A DNA stretch of 64,000 bases, from contig NZ_RHLG01000005.1 in assembly GCF_003712105.1 (NCBI RefSeq), forward strand, positions 62,001 through 126,000. The letters run 5' to 3'. Every line of letters starts with the position of its first letter. Positions within the stretch are counted from its first letter, which is position 1. Shown piece by piece: positions 18,871 through 28,200 of the stretch. The translations under genes and the position numbers were made by a program. The DNA is from Winogradskyella sp. (lineage in GTDB: Bacteria > Bacteroidota > Bacteroidia > Flavobacteriales > Flavobacteriaceae). The notes under the pieces were generated by a model. It saw nothing but the letters and a program-made list of their open reading frames with translations. It searched no databases and was not told the DNA's origin.

Positions 18871-20910
18871 ATGAAGCTGTTTAATTTCACAATTGTAAAA
18901 CTTACAATATGCTTAATTGCTGGTATAATTGCTAGTTACTTTATTGATATTTCTCGTGAAATTTTATTCTTATTAGTAGGAGTTATAAGCCTATTTCTAA
19001 TCTTGAGTTATAGCCACTCAAAACGAAGAAAGAAATCGCTATATACGTTCGGGATTTTAACTTATGCTATTTTTATCTTGATAGGAATTTTGTCATCACA
19101 TATCTATGATGAAACCAATAGAACTTCGCATTACATTAACTCCAACTTTAACACTTTAGATTATCAAAGTTTTAGTTTTACAATAGCAAAAAGGCTAAAA
19201 CCTGACAAGTACAACAACAAATATATAGTAGAGATACAAGACCTTAACGACCATTCTACTAGTGGAAAATTACTAATGAATCTTAAGCTAGACTCATTGA
19301 ATTCTATGCTACAAATTGGTGATAGTTACTATGTAATCTCAAAGCTTTCAGAAGTTATAAAACCTAAAAACCCGTTTCAGTTTAACTATAATGCGTATTT
19401 AAAACAGCGTAATATTCATCATCAATTCTTTGCCAATCATACTGAGCTTCTTAAACTTTCAAATACCAATACAAACATTTCTAGTTATGCAGACCAAATA
19501 AGAACCTTGGTCAATACCAAACTAAAACAAAATGGTTTTAAAACTGAAACCTTGTCTATTATAAATGCGCTTATATTAGGACAACGTCAAGACATTAGTG
19601 TTGAAACTTATAATAATTATGTAAATGCTGGCTCAATACATATACTGGCGGTATCTGGTTTACATGTAGGAATAATTTTTATTCTACTTGTATTTATCCT
19701 TAAACCGTTACATCGCATTAAACATGGTAAGCATATTTATAAGCCAATACTAATACTTCTCTTTCTGTGGGGTTTTGCTTTTGTAGCTGGGTTATCGCCA
19801 TCGGTTACACGAGCTGTAACCATGTTCTCTATTATTACTACTGCTCAGTTTCTTAAACGCCCAACTAACATTATAAATACGCTAAGTATTTCTGCATTTA
19901 TTCTGCTATTATTTAAACCAATTTATCTTTTTGATGTTGGTTTTCAGATGAGCTATTTGGCAGTTTTTGCTATTGTTATCATTCAACCAAGATTAGTTAA
20001 ACTTTGGGATCCTAAAAACTTAGTTGCTAATAAATTATGGGAAATTGCAACTGTAACTATCGCCGCACAAATAGGTGTTGCTCCGATAAGTTTGTTTTAT
20101 TTTCATCAATTCCCAGGATTATTTTTTATTTCAAACCTAGTAATCATCCCTTTTTTAGGAGCTATTCTTGGTTTTGGAATATTAATTATTGTTTTAGCTT
20201 TATTCAATATTCTTCCTAGTTTTCTTGGGAAAAGCTACGAATTTTTAATTGATAGCCTAAATAATTTTGTGGCTTGGGTAGCACAGTTTGAGAGTTTTTT
20301 ATTTAGAGATATTTCATTTTCAATATTACAAGTTTTAAGCAGTTATCTAGTAATTATTGCAGGCTTATGGTACTGGAATCATAAATCAGCTAAATCGCTG
20401 CAATTAGTTTTAATGAGTGTATTGGTATTTTCATTATCATTAGTTTATGATAAATACACCTCAAGTAGTAATGAATTTGTTGTATTCAATAAGAGTAGAG
20501 CTACTATTTTAGGTGAAAAGACAAACAACCATTTTAATGTTTATCATAATTTAGATTCTCTATCTCTAAAAAAAGACAAGGCTATTATAAACTATTCTGT
20601 AGGCAACTTTATTGAATCTAAACAATCAAAAAGTCTAAATTCAGTGTATTCGTTTAATGATAAAATCATTTTAGTTATTGATAGTTTGGGTATATATCAA
20701 TCCAAACTGAAACAGCCCGATTATATTCTATTGAAAGATTCTCCAAAATTAAACATGGACAGGCTTATAGACTCTTTACAACCAAAACAAATTATTGCAG
20801 ATGCTAGTAATTACAAATCTTATGTAAATCGTTGGAAGCTGACTTGTGAAGAAAAAAATATCCCTTTCCATAGTACTTATGAAAAGGGAGCTTTTATTAT
20901 TAAAGATTGA
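18871..20910 (+). CDS. comEC: ComEC/Rec2-family DNA uptake channel protein
   Basis: ComEC is the polytopic inner-membrane channel that brings single-stranded DNA in during natural transformation. The 679-residue protein has an N-terminal membrane and soluble DUF4131-like region, then the competence domain with NALILGQRQDIS, HILAVSGLHVGI and GLSPSVTRAVTM. The last 170 or so residues are soluble but lack the HxHxDH metallo-beta-lactamase motif found in many ComEC proteins. I use the ATG at 18871; a TTG two codons upstream is the alternative. Confidence 0.9.
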   Translation: MKLFNFTIVKLTICLIAGIIASYFIDISREILFLLVGVISLFLILSYSHSKRRKKSLYTFGILTYAIFILIGILSSHIYDETNRTSHYINSNFNTLDYQSFSFTIAKRLKPDKYNNKYIVEIQDLNDHSTSGKLLMNLKLDSLNSMLQIGDSYYVISKLSEVIKPKNPFQFNYNAYLKQRNIHHQFFANHTELLKLSNTNTNISSYADQIRTLVNTKLKQNGFKTETLSIINALILGQRQDISVETYNNYVNAGSIHILAVSGLHVGIIFILLVFILKPLHRIKHGKHIYKPILILLFLWGFAFVAGLSPSVTRAVTMFSIITTAQFLKRPTNIINTLSISAFILLLFKPIYLFDVGFQMSYLAVFAIVIIQPRLVKLWDPKNLVANKLWEIATVTIAAQIGVAPISLFYFHQFPGLFFISNLVIIPFLGAILGFGILIIVLALFNILPSFLGKSYEFLIDSLNNFVAWVAQFESFLFRDISFSILQVLSSYLVIIAGLWYWNHKSAKSLQLVLMSVLVFSLSLVYDKYTSSSNEFVVFNKSRATILGEKTNNHFNVYHNLDSLSLKKDKAIINYSVGNFIESKQSKSLNSVYSFNDKIILVIDSLGIYQSKLKQPDYILLKDSPKLNMDRLIDSLQPKQIIADASNYKSYVNRWKLTCEEKNIPFHSTYEKGAFIIKD

Positions 20911-20912
20911 CC

Positions 20913-21467
20913 TTATTTGCTTTGTTTGAAGGTCGGCTTAAAATTTTTATAGTAGTCATTAAAGGCTTCTTGCGTTGTCATCTTTTTATAAGCATCGCTA
21001 GAAAACAACTTTAAATACAACTCCAATTGATTTGGTGACTGATAGCCAGTAATAGGTGTAATTAATTGTAACTCTTCATCAAAAAAGGCAATAGTTGGAT
21101 ACGCTCTAATTCTTAAAAAGCGCGTAAACTCATGAGGAGAGTTTCTTCTGTTTGCTTTAGATGCGTCATACCCTGGATTTGTAAAGCTTGTTTCTTTATA
21201 CGTTACCGGTTTATTACCTTCAGCATTGAATTTTACGGCATAAAAATTTTCATTAATATATGCCGCTACATCGGCATTTTGAAATGTATTTCGGTCTAGT
21301 AATTTACATGGACCACACCAATTGGTATATACGTCCATGATTATCTTTTTAGGGTTTTTCTTCTGAAGTGCAACAGCCTCTTCAAACGACACCCAATTAA
21401 TTTCTTGCGCTGTTAGGCTTACTGTAAACAACACTATAAAACCTGCTAAAATTATCTTCTTCATCAT
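20913..21467 (-). CDS. Secreted thioredoxin-family protein
   Basis: This is a 184-residue periplasmic thiol-disulfide protein. A signal peptide (MMKKIILAGFIVLFTVSLTAQ) precedes a thioredoxin fold with the active site WCGPCK near residue 50. The family pattern DVYTNWCGPCKLLDRNTF resembles DsbD-type C-terminal or thiol-reductase domains used for envelope protein repair. It converges on comEC with a 2-base gap. Confidence 0.88.
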   Translation of the reverse strand: MMKKIILAGFIVLFTVSLTAQEINWVSFEEAVALQKKNPKKIIMDVYTNWCGPCKLLDRNTFQNADVAAYINENFYAVKFNAEGNKPVTYKETSFTNPGYDASKANRRNSPHEFTRFLRIRAYPTIAFFDEELQLITPITGYQSPNQLELYLKLFSSDAYKKMTTQEAFNDYYKNFKPTFKQSK

Positions 21468-21509
21468 ATGCTCTTAGTTGCAATTATTGGACCAAACTTA
21501 CGAAATAAA

Positions 21510-21530
21510 AACACCTCATAAAGAGGTGTT
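21510..21530 (-). terminator. Hairpin terminator after the POT transporter gene
   Basis: An 8-base perfect stem (AACACCTC with GAGGTGTT) with a 5-base loop lies 20 bases past the stop of the transporter. It is flanked by A-rich and T-rich runs, so it could also act on the other strand. Confidence 0.75.
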
Positions 21531-21550
21531 TAACATATCGTTTTGATTTA

Positions 21551-23143
21551 TTATTTAATACCGTGCATCATTCTAATTAATGTCTTATTCAATAATATCA
21601 TTATAACTCCTGCGCCAACAGGGATAGCCGTAAATATTAAAAAGAAGGTAGTCATTCCATATTCTTCAACAATTGGGTCTATATAACTTCCTGTCCAACC
21701 TGCTGTTAGATTCGCTATGAAGTTCGCCACAAACCAAATTCCAAACATCATACCAACCAATTTTAATGGGGCTAATTTGCTTACATAAGATAAACCAACT
21801 GGTGATACACATAATTCTCCTAGGGTATGGAATAAATATGCTAGAATTAGGAAAATCATACTCACTGATGCTGTTTTTGCTCCCAATGGAATACCCATAG
21901 AACCATAAGCTAAAATTCCGAAACCTAGCCCTAATAATATCAAGCCTATCGCAAATTTTATAGGACCTGTTGGATTGTATTTGCTCTCCCAAATTTTTGA
22001 AAATAGTGGTGCAAAAGCAATAATAAAAAATGAGTTTAGTATTCCGAACCATGATGCTTTAACCTCAGCAACTTCAGCACTAAATTCTCTGTATAGCATC
22101 CATATAACTATACCCCAAATAATCACAAAACTTGTCCCCAACAAAGTATTAGACAGTGCATACTTACTAAACGTTTGTTTAAAAAGTAAAAGCAATACCC
22201 ACGTTATTATTAACATTGGAACAACGGTAAGTAGAGTATTGAATACTTTGAAGGTCAATGCACCGTCTCCTGTTAGAATTCTATCTGTATAATCGGCAGC
22301 AAAAATTGTCATTGAACCACCTGCTTGCTCAAATGCCCACCAGAAGAAAATCGTAAAGAATGAAAATACTCCTATAACTTTTAACCTATCAGCAGTAATT
22401 TTAGATTTAGAAGCTTGGCTTACTACGTCTTCAATATCATCTTCTACTTTATCTATTGAATCCTCTATAATATCATCTAAATCTCCAGATTTTTTAGGAG
22501 ATAAGCCAATGTTTCCAAATATTTTCTGAGCAAAGTAAAATTGTAACATTCCAAAGAACATGAAAATTCCGGCCAGACCAAAGCCATAATGCCAACCAAC
22601 AGATTCACCTATGTATCCGCATAATAGAATTCCTAAGAAAGCTCCAGCGTTGATTCCCATATAAAAAATGGTGTATCCAGCATCTTTCTCTTTACCTTGA
22701 GATTTATATAATTGCCCAACAATTGACGAAATATTTGGTTTAAATAATCCATTTCCAATAATCAAAAGACCTAGACCTGCATAAAAGAATGCATCAGCAG
22801 TAACTTCTAATGCCATAGACGCGTGACCTAAAGTCATTAATAAAGCACCTACAACAACAGCATTTCTATAGCCCATTACTTTATCAGCTATAAAACCTCC
22901 AATTATCGGGGTAATGTATACCAATCCTGTATACCATCCGTAAAGTAGAAGTGCTTCAGAACGTTCCCAGCCCCAGCCGCCTTCTCCTATGATTGCCGCT
23001 GTTAAAAATAAAACTAGTAATGCACGCATTCCATAGTATGAAAAGCGCTCCCACATTTCAGTGAAAAATAACACAAATAGTCCTGATGGGTGACCTAAGA
23101 CTGTCCTTTGATTAGTTTCTGAACCTCCAAATTTAAATTCCAT
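21551..23143 (-). CDS. Proton-dependent oligopeptide (POT/PTR2) transporter
   Basis: This is a 530-residue inner-membrane MFS symporter for di- and tripeptides. Family marks are the ERFSYYGMRALLVLFL helix 1 (ExxERFxYY-like), GGFIADKVMGYRNAVVVG in the loop 2-3 region, FYMGINAGAFLG and FHTLGELCVSPVGLSYVSKLAP. A charged cytoplasmic insert rich in D and E (about 215-245) separates the two halves. It follows the DPP4-type peptidase by 32 bases on the same strand, suggesting that peptides released by that enzyme are taken up here. Confidence 0.94.
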   Translation of the reverse strand: MEFKFGGSETNQRTVLGHPSGLFVLFFTEMWERFSYYGMRALLVLFLTAAIIGEGGWGWERSEALLLYGWYTGLVYITPIIGGFIADKVMGYRNAVVVGALLMTLGHASMALEVTADAFFYAGLGLLIIGNGLFKPNISSIVGQLYKSQGKEKDAGYTIFYMGINAGAFLGILLCGYIGESVGWHYGFGLAGIFMFFGMLQFYFAQKIFGNIGLSPKKSGDLDDIIEDSIDKVEDDIEDVVSQASKSKITADRLKVIGVFSFFTIFFWWAFEQAGGSMTIFAADYTDRILTGDGALTFKVFNTLLTVVPMLIITWVLLLLFKQTFSKYALSNTLLGTSFVIIWGIVIWMLYREFSAEVAEVKASWFGILNSFFIIAFAPLFSKIWESKYNPTGPIKFAIGLILLGLGFGILAYGSMGIPLGAKTASVSMIFLILAYLFHTLGELCVSPVGLSYVSKLAPLKLVGMMFGIWFVANFIANLTAGWTGSYIDPIVEEYGMTTFFLIFTAIPVGAGVIMILLNKTLIRMMHGIK

Positions 23144-23175
23144 ATATTAATTCTATTAGTTAGTATTTAGTTTTG

Positions 23176-25410
23176 TTATCCTTTTATTTTAGACTTTTCT
23201 TCATCTTTTTCTTCTTTGGCATTTTCACGTTTATCACCTAGGGTTTCATGAATAAATTTCGTCATTTTATTGTACAGGTGCAACCTTGTATTCCCACCGT
23301 AAATACCGTGATTTTTGTCGGGATACACCATCCATTCAAATTGCTTATTAGCTTGCACCAAAGCTTCAACCATACGCATGGTATTTTGCAAATGTACATT
23401 ATCATCACCAGAGCCATGAATTAACAGAAAATCGCCTTTTAATTTATCTACATGATTTATAGGCGAATTTTCGTCATAACCACTTGGGTTTTCTTGAGGC
23501 GTTGTCATGTAACGCTCCGTATAAATTGTATCGTAAAAGCGCCAGCTAGTAACAGGTGCAACAGCAATGGCCATTTTAAACACATCATTACCTTTAAACA
23601 AGGCATTGCTACTCATAAAACCACCATAACTCCAACCCCAAATTCCAATTCGTTCTTCATCTATATATGGTAATTTCCCTAATTCCTTAGCAGCAGCAAT
23701 TTGGTCTTCTACTTCATATTTTCCTAATTCATTTTGTGTCACTTTTTTAAATGCTGCTCCTTTGTAACCTGTGCCTCTACCATCTACACAAACCACAATG
23801 TATCCTTCTTGTGCTAAGTGTTGGTACCAGTAATCATTTGCGCCATTCCAACGATTAGCAACAGACTGCGAACCCGGACCCGAATATTGATACATAAATA
23901 ACGGATACTCCTTATTGGCATCAAAATCTGCAGGCTTTATCATCCACATATTTAAATCATTACCATTAATATTTATTGTACTGAATTCCTTTTTTGAAGT
24001 CTTATATTCGGCAACTTTATTAGCTAGTTTATCATTATCCTTTATACTTTTTACCAAATTACCATTTCGCGCACTATTTAACGTGTACTCGTATGGTGAT
24101 GTGGCACTAGAATGTGTGTTAATGAAAAAAGAGAAATCCGAACTAAATGAAGCATTATTAGTACCATCACGCTTTGTTAAACGCTTTTTGTTTGTACCAT
24201 TTAATTTTACAGAATACACATCTCTATTTATTGAGCTATTCTCTACTGATTGGTAAAAAATAGTTCCTGAATCTTCATCGAAACCATAATAGTTGGTGAC
24301 TTCCCAGTCACCATTTGTAACTTGGTTAATTAACTTACCATCTTTAGAATAGTGATAAATATGGTTGTAGCCATCTTTTTCACTCGTCCAAATAAAGCTG
24401 TTATCCTTTAAGAACGTTAAGTTGAAAGTCACATCAATGTAAGCTTTATCAGTTTCTGCTAAAACTAATTTTGATGTATTGCTTTTTGCGTTTATCATCC
24501 ATAAGTCCAGTTCGTTCTGATGGCGATTCATATACTGAGCGCTTAATACATCTCCATTGTTAGTCCATTCAATTCTTGGGATATAGAAATCTTTATATGC
24601 TTTATCTACTTTAATTTCTGATAATTTATCTGTTGTTAAATCAAATAAATGAAGTGTTACATTAGAGTTAGCCTCGCCAGCTTTAGGGTATTTAAAAACC
24701 TGTTGTGTTTGGTAAAGTCCTGTACCAAATACATCCATTGAAAACTCTGGCACTTTGGTTTCGTCAAATCTTATGAAGGCTATTTTATTGCTGTCAGCAT
24801 TCCAATCAAATGCTCTTACAAAACTAAATTCTTCCTCATACACCCAATCCGTAATTCCGTTTATAATGCTATTCTTCTCACCATCAAACGTTAATTGCTT
24901 TGTTTTTCCTGAAGCCAAATCCTTCACATAAAGGTTGTTTTCAAAACCATAAGCTACCTTTGTAGCATCTGGTGAAAATGTTGGTTCTTGCACTAAATTT
25001 TCAGAAAGCTTTTCGATTGATTTAGTAGCCATATCATACACATAATATTCACCAAGAGTAGAACGTCTAAAAACAGGTTTTGACTTGGTCATAACTAGAA
25101 TTTTAGACTCGTCGTCACTAAACTCATAACCTATAAAATAATCTAATTCTGCTAAGTCTCTTGAATCTAAAGCGGTACTCACTTTATTTAGTGTTTCGTA
25201 ATCAAACACATCTATAGTGTGTGCTTTGTTTTTTCTATCGTGATTTAGAACAGAAAACTTATTGCCTTCTTTCATAGAATACAAAGACTGCATGCCTTCA
25301 GTTCTAAAGGTGCCGTTCCAAATATCTTTTAAACTAATTTCTTTATTTTGAGCTGTTACTGTGGCTGTGATTAAAAAGCCAATAAGGGTAAGTACGTGTG
25401 TGAGTTTCAT
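23176..25410 (-). CDS. Dipeptidyl peptidase IV-type S9 peptidase, secreted
   Basis: This peptidase removes N-terminal dipeptides, typically after proline or alanine, probably in the periplasm. The 744-residue protein has a signal peptide (ending TATVTAQ), an eight-bladed beta-propeller DPPIV N-terminal domain with the double-glutamate-type segment WVYEEEFS, and a C-terminal hydrolase domain. The nucleophile lies in GWSYGGFMS. An acid follows in HGSGDDNVH and a histidine in DKNHGIYGG. A charged C-terminal tail (KEEKDEEK) follows. It is transcribed just ahead of the peptide transporter. Confidence 0.94.
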   Translation of the reverse strand: MKLTHVLTLIGFLITATVTAQNKEISLKDIWNGTFRTEGMQSLYSMKEGNKFSVLNHDRKNKAHTIDVFDYETLNKVSTALDSRDLAELDYFIGYEFSDDESKILVMTKSKPVFRRSTLGEYYVYDMATKSIEKLSENLVQEPTFSPDATKVAYGFENNLYVKDLASGKTKQLTFDGEKNSIINGITDWVYEEEFSFVRAFDWNADSNKIAFIRFDETKVPEFSMDVFGTGLYQTQQVFKYPKAGEANSNVTLHLFDLTTDKLSEIKVDKAYKDFYIPRIEWTNNGDVLSAQYMNRHQNELDLWMINAKSNTSKLVLAETDKAYIDVTFNLTFLKDNSFIWTSEKDGYNHIYHYSKDGKLINQVTNGDWEVTNYYGFDEDSGTIFYQSVENSSINRDVYSVKLNGTNKKRLTKRDGTNNASFSSDFSFFINTHSSATSPYEYTLNSARNGNLVKSIKDNDKLANKVAEYKTSKKEFSTININGNDLNMWMIKPADFDANKEYPLFMYQYSGPGSQSVANRWNGANDYWYQHLAQEGYIVVCVDGRGTGYKGAAFKKVTQNELGKYEVEDQIAAAKELGKLPYIDEERIGIWGWSYGGFMSSNALFKGNDVFKMAIAVAPVTSWRFYDTIYTERYMTTPQENPSGYDENSPINHVDKLKGDFLLIHGSGDDNVHLQNTMRMVEALVQANKQFEWMVYPDKNHGIYGGNTRLHLYNKMTKFIHETLGDKRENAKEEKDEEKSKIKG

Positions 25411-25531
25411 TAACTATTTCTTATTTAATAAAGCAATGCCAAGTTTACTAAAAATTATGCAAAAAACCCGAATTATTAACAGTAAATCAGCAATATTGAG
25501 GATCATATCACACATATTGTACCATTCCTAG

Positions 25532-25539
25532 TATCTTTG
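25532..25539 (+). promoter_or_regulatory. Probable -7 element for the HMG-CoA reductase operon
   Basis: TATCTTTG matches TAnnTTTG and lies 21 bases upstream of the ATG at 25561. The longer reading frame from 25537 would begin inside this promoter, which supports the 25561 start. A properly spaced TTG is not evident. Confidence 0.6.
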
Positions 25540-25560
25540 CAATTAATTAAAAAAATAATC

Positions 25561-26865
25561 ATGCAGAACAGTATTTCTGGATTTTCAAAATTATCTAAAA
25601 CCGAAAAGATTGATTGGTTGATACAATCTTACTTTTATAATGATGAATGTGCTAAATCTATCCTAACTCAATATTGGAATTCAGACAAAAAGCTCCAAAA
25701 ACTGCATGATGAGTTTATAGAAAACACCATAACAAACTTTTATTTACCTCTTGGTGTTGCACCAAACTTTTTAATTAATGACCATTTGTATACAATACCA
25801 ATGGCAATAGAAGAAAGTTCGGTGATTGCAGCCGCTAGTAAAGCCGCAAAGTTTTGGTTAAATCGTGGTGGTTTTAAAGCCGAAGTTATTTCTACAGTAA
25901 AAATAGGTCAAGTACATTTTACTTATACAGGTGACAAAAATGTGCTACATAGTTTTTTTAACGCTATAAAAAGTAAACTCATCGCTGATGCGTCTGACAT
26001 TACAAAAAATATGGAACGTCGTGGTGGTGGCATACTTGATATAGAACTTAGAGATAAAACTGGTGATTTAGAAAACTACTATCAACTGCATGCAACTTTT
26101 GAGACTTTGGATGCCATGGGTGCCAACTTTATAAACTCATGCTTAGAGCAATTTGCTAACACCTTTAAAATCGAAGCACAAAACCACGATGTTGATGGTA
26201 TAGATGTAATTATGAGCATCTTATCTAACTATGTTCCTGAATGCTTGGTTAAAGCTGAAGTAAGATGCAAGATCGAAGATTTAAAAGATAAGGATATACC
26301 AGAACCATACATTTTTGCTAAAAAATTTAAACAGGCAATAACCATTGCTGAAATTGAACCTCATCGCGCAGTAACTCATAACAAAGGTGTTATGAATGGT
26401 ATTGATGCCGTGGTTTTAGCAACAGGTAATGATTTTAGAGCAGTCGAGGCTGGTGTGCATGCTTATGCTTCTAAAGAAGGTAACTATTCAAGCTTAACGC
26501 ATTGCAGTATTGACAATGACGAATTTTGTTTTTGGATAGAAATTCCTTTAGCACTAGGTACAGTTGGTGGACTTACAAGTTTACATCCATTAGTGAAATT
26601 TGCTTTACAATTATTACAAAACCCAAAAGCAAGAGATTTAATGAAAATTGTAGCAGTAGCTGGTTTAGCACAAAACTTTGCCGCTGTAAAATCACTAACT
26701 ACTACTGGAATTCAGCAAGGACATATGAAAATGCATTTAATGAATATTTTGAATCAGTTCGACGCTGATGAAACTGAAAAATCAGAACTCATAGAGTACT
26801 TTAAAACAACTACCGTTACTCATAGCGCAGTTGTAGAAGCCATTACTAAATTGAGAAGCAAATAA
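25561..26865 (+). CDS. Hydroxymethylglutaryl-CoA reductase, class II type
   Basis: This enzyme interconverts HMG-CoA and mevalonate. In Flavobacteriaceae, which use the mevalonate route to isoprenoids, the class II enzyme is taken to work in the biosynthetic direction. The 434-residue protein has PMAIEESSVIAAASKAAKFW, MGANFINSCLEQ, VLATGNDFRAVEAGVHA and PLALGTVGGLTSLHP, all class II signatures. I choose the ATG at 25561 (MQNSISGFSKL) because the upstream TTG lies in the promoter. The stop overlaps the next ATG by one base (TAATG), so the next gene is translationally coupled. Confidence 0.94.
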   Translation: MQNSISGFSKLSKTEKIDWLIQSYFYNDECAKSILTQYWNSDKKLQKLHDEFIENTITNFYLPLGVAPNFLINDHLYTIPMAIEESSVIAAASKAAKFWLNRGGFKAEVISTVKIGQVHFTYTGDKNVLHSFFNAIKSKLIADASDITKNMERRGGGILDIELRDKTGDLENYYQLHATFETLDAMGANFINSCLEQFANTFKIEAQNHDVDGIDVIMSILSNYVPECLVKAEVRCKIEDLKDKDIPEPYIFAKKFKQAITIAEIEPHRAVTHNKGVMNGIDAVVLATGNDFRAVEAGVHAYASKEGNYSSLTHCSIDNDEFCFWIEIPLALGTVGGLTSLHPLVKFALQLLQNPKARDLMKIVAVAGLAQNFAAVKSLTTTGIQQGHMKMHLMNILNQFDADETEKSELIEYFKTTTVTHSAVVEAITKLRSK

Positions 26866-28148
26866 TGCCAAAAGGTTATGTTTATATATTGGAATGTGCT
26901 GATGGCAGTTACTACACTGGTAGCACAACAGATATTGAAAAACGATTAACTGAACACCAAGAAGGTAAAGCTGCTAACCATACTAAAAAAAGATTACCTG
27001 TTAAGTTGGTATATCTCGAGGAGCACCAGCGAATAGATGATACTTTTTATAGAGAAAAGCAAATACAAGGTTGGAGCCGAGCAAAAAAAGAAGCTTTGAT
27101 TGAAGCAAATTTTGATGATTTACCTAAACTTTCTGAGTGTAAAAATGAAAGTCATTCAAAATATATGACTTCGACTCCGCTCAGTCACCAAGTTAGTACT
27201 AACCAAATAAATAAAAGAGGCTTGGTAGCTGAGCGGAGTCGAAGCTACAGAAGTAACGGCAAGCTTCTTATTACTGGTGAATATTTAGTCCTTGATGGGG
27301 CAAAAGCTTTAGCACTACCGACAACATTTGGACAAGAACTTATGGTTAACCCTAATGATTCTGGAAGCATATCATGGCAGAGTTTTGATGAAAACCATGA
27401 CGTTTGGTTCCAAGATAAATTTGATTTCAAAAAAGTGCTGCACACCGAATATATATCTGATAGTGATGTATCAAATCGTTTGATTCAAATTTTTAAAAGT
27501 ATTCATAGCTTAAATCCAACGTTTTTTAATTCGCAGAATGGCTTTGATATAATTACACGTCAAGACTTTAATAGGAAATGGGGATTGGGCACATCTTCAA
27601 CTCTAATTAATAATATGGCCAATTGGTCTAATATTAATGCATATGAACTACTTAAACTTACTTTTGGCGGCAGTGGTTATGATATTGCTTGTGCTCAAAA
27701 TAACACACCTATAGTCTATAATCTAGCAGATAATAAACCAATGGTTTCAAGTTGTAATTTCGACCCCATTTTTAAAGATTGCATCTACTTTGTATATCTC
27801 AATCAAAAACAGAATAGTAGAGATGCTATATCTAACTACAGAACCTTTAAAGGTGACCTCGAAACTTATATTAAAAAAGTAAATACAATAACAAATGCTA
27901 TTATTGAAAGTAATAGCTTGGAAGTGTTTAACACCTTAATAAAAAAACATGAAGCCTTAATTTCGAGTCTAATTAAACAAGATACTGTAAAGGATAGATT
28001 GTTTAATGATTTTGATGGTGAAGTGAAAAGCTTAGGCGCTTGGGGTGGTGATTTTGTTTTAGTAACTTCTAAAGGCAACCCAGAAGATTATTTTAAATCG
28101 AAAGGATATAGTACCATTTTAAAATATTCTGAGATTATTAAAGCATAA
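26865..28148 (+). CDS. GIY-YIG nuclease domain fused in frame to a GYDIA-family GHMP kinase
   Basis: Residues 1-85 or so form a YhbQ-like GIY-YIG domain (YVYILECADGSYYTGS, later REKQIQGWSRAKKEALI). Residues 128-427 are a GHMP kinase of the GYDIA family, beginning SNGKLLITGEYLVLDGAKAL, with an ATP loop KWGLGTSST (about 238) and GYDIA at about 271-275. Such kinases sit next to HMG-CoA reductase in Flavobacteriaceae and are thought to act in the mevalonate pathway. The linker (residues 102-127) is encoded by an inverted REP-like repeat. No stop codon separates the domains. An in-frame ATG at residue 101 could give a separate kinase with a repeat-encoded leader. Fusion or internal initiation cannot be decided from sequence. 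Confidence 0.85.
   Translation: MPKGYVYILECADGSYYTGSTTDIEKRLTEHQEGKAANHTKKRLPVKLVYLEEHQRIDDTFYREKQIQGWSRAKKEALIEANFDDLPKLSECKNESHSKYMTSTPLSHQVSTNQINKRGLVAERSRSYRSNGKLLITGEYLVLDGAKALALPTTFGQELMVNPNDSGSISWQSFDENHDVWFQDKFDFKKVLHTEYISDSDVSNRLIQIFKSIHSLNPTFFNSQNGFDIITRQDFNRKWGLGTSSTLINNMANWSNINAYELLKLTFGGSGYDIACAQNNTPIVYNLADNKPMVSSCNFDPIFKDCIYFVYLNQKQNSRDAISNYRTFKGDLETYIKKVNTITNAIIESNSLEVFNTLIKKHEALISSLIKQDTVKDRLFNDFDGEVKSLGAWGGDFVLVTSKGNPEDYFKSKGYSTILKYSEIIKA
27169..27244. repeat. Inverted pair of REP-like repeats inside a coding region (copy 2)
   Basis: The left arm at 27169-27192 and right arm at 27221-27244 are reverse complements at 22 of 24 positions, separated by 28 bases. Both arms contain TTCGACTCCGCTCAG, the core seen at 13667-13715 and 31957-31982. 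The element is read through in frame within the GIY-YIG/GHMP kinase gene. Confidence 0.88.
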
Positions 28149-28176
28149 AAAAGGCTTCACAAATGCGAAGCCTTTT
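28149..28176. terminator. Bidirectional hairpin terminator between the GHMP kinase and ppiD
   Basis: A perfect 10-base stem (AAAAGGCTTC with GAAGCCTTTT) with an 8-base loop directly follows the kinase stop codon and precedes the convergent ppiD stop by 24 bases. A-run and T-run flanks let it serve both strands. Confidence 0.88.
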
Positions 28177-28200
28177 CTTTAATTTTATTTTGAATAGTTA

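Noticed and set aside
23915..24256. 113-codon plus-strand frame opposite the DPP4-type peptidase
   Set aside because: Antisense shadow of the beta-propeller coding region; no independent promoter or motif.
25537..25560. Upstream TTG start for HMG-CoA reductase
   Set aside because: It falls inside the TATCTTTG -7 element, so it would not be transcribed. The ATG at 25561 gives the usual N-terminus.
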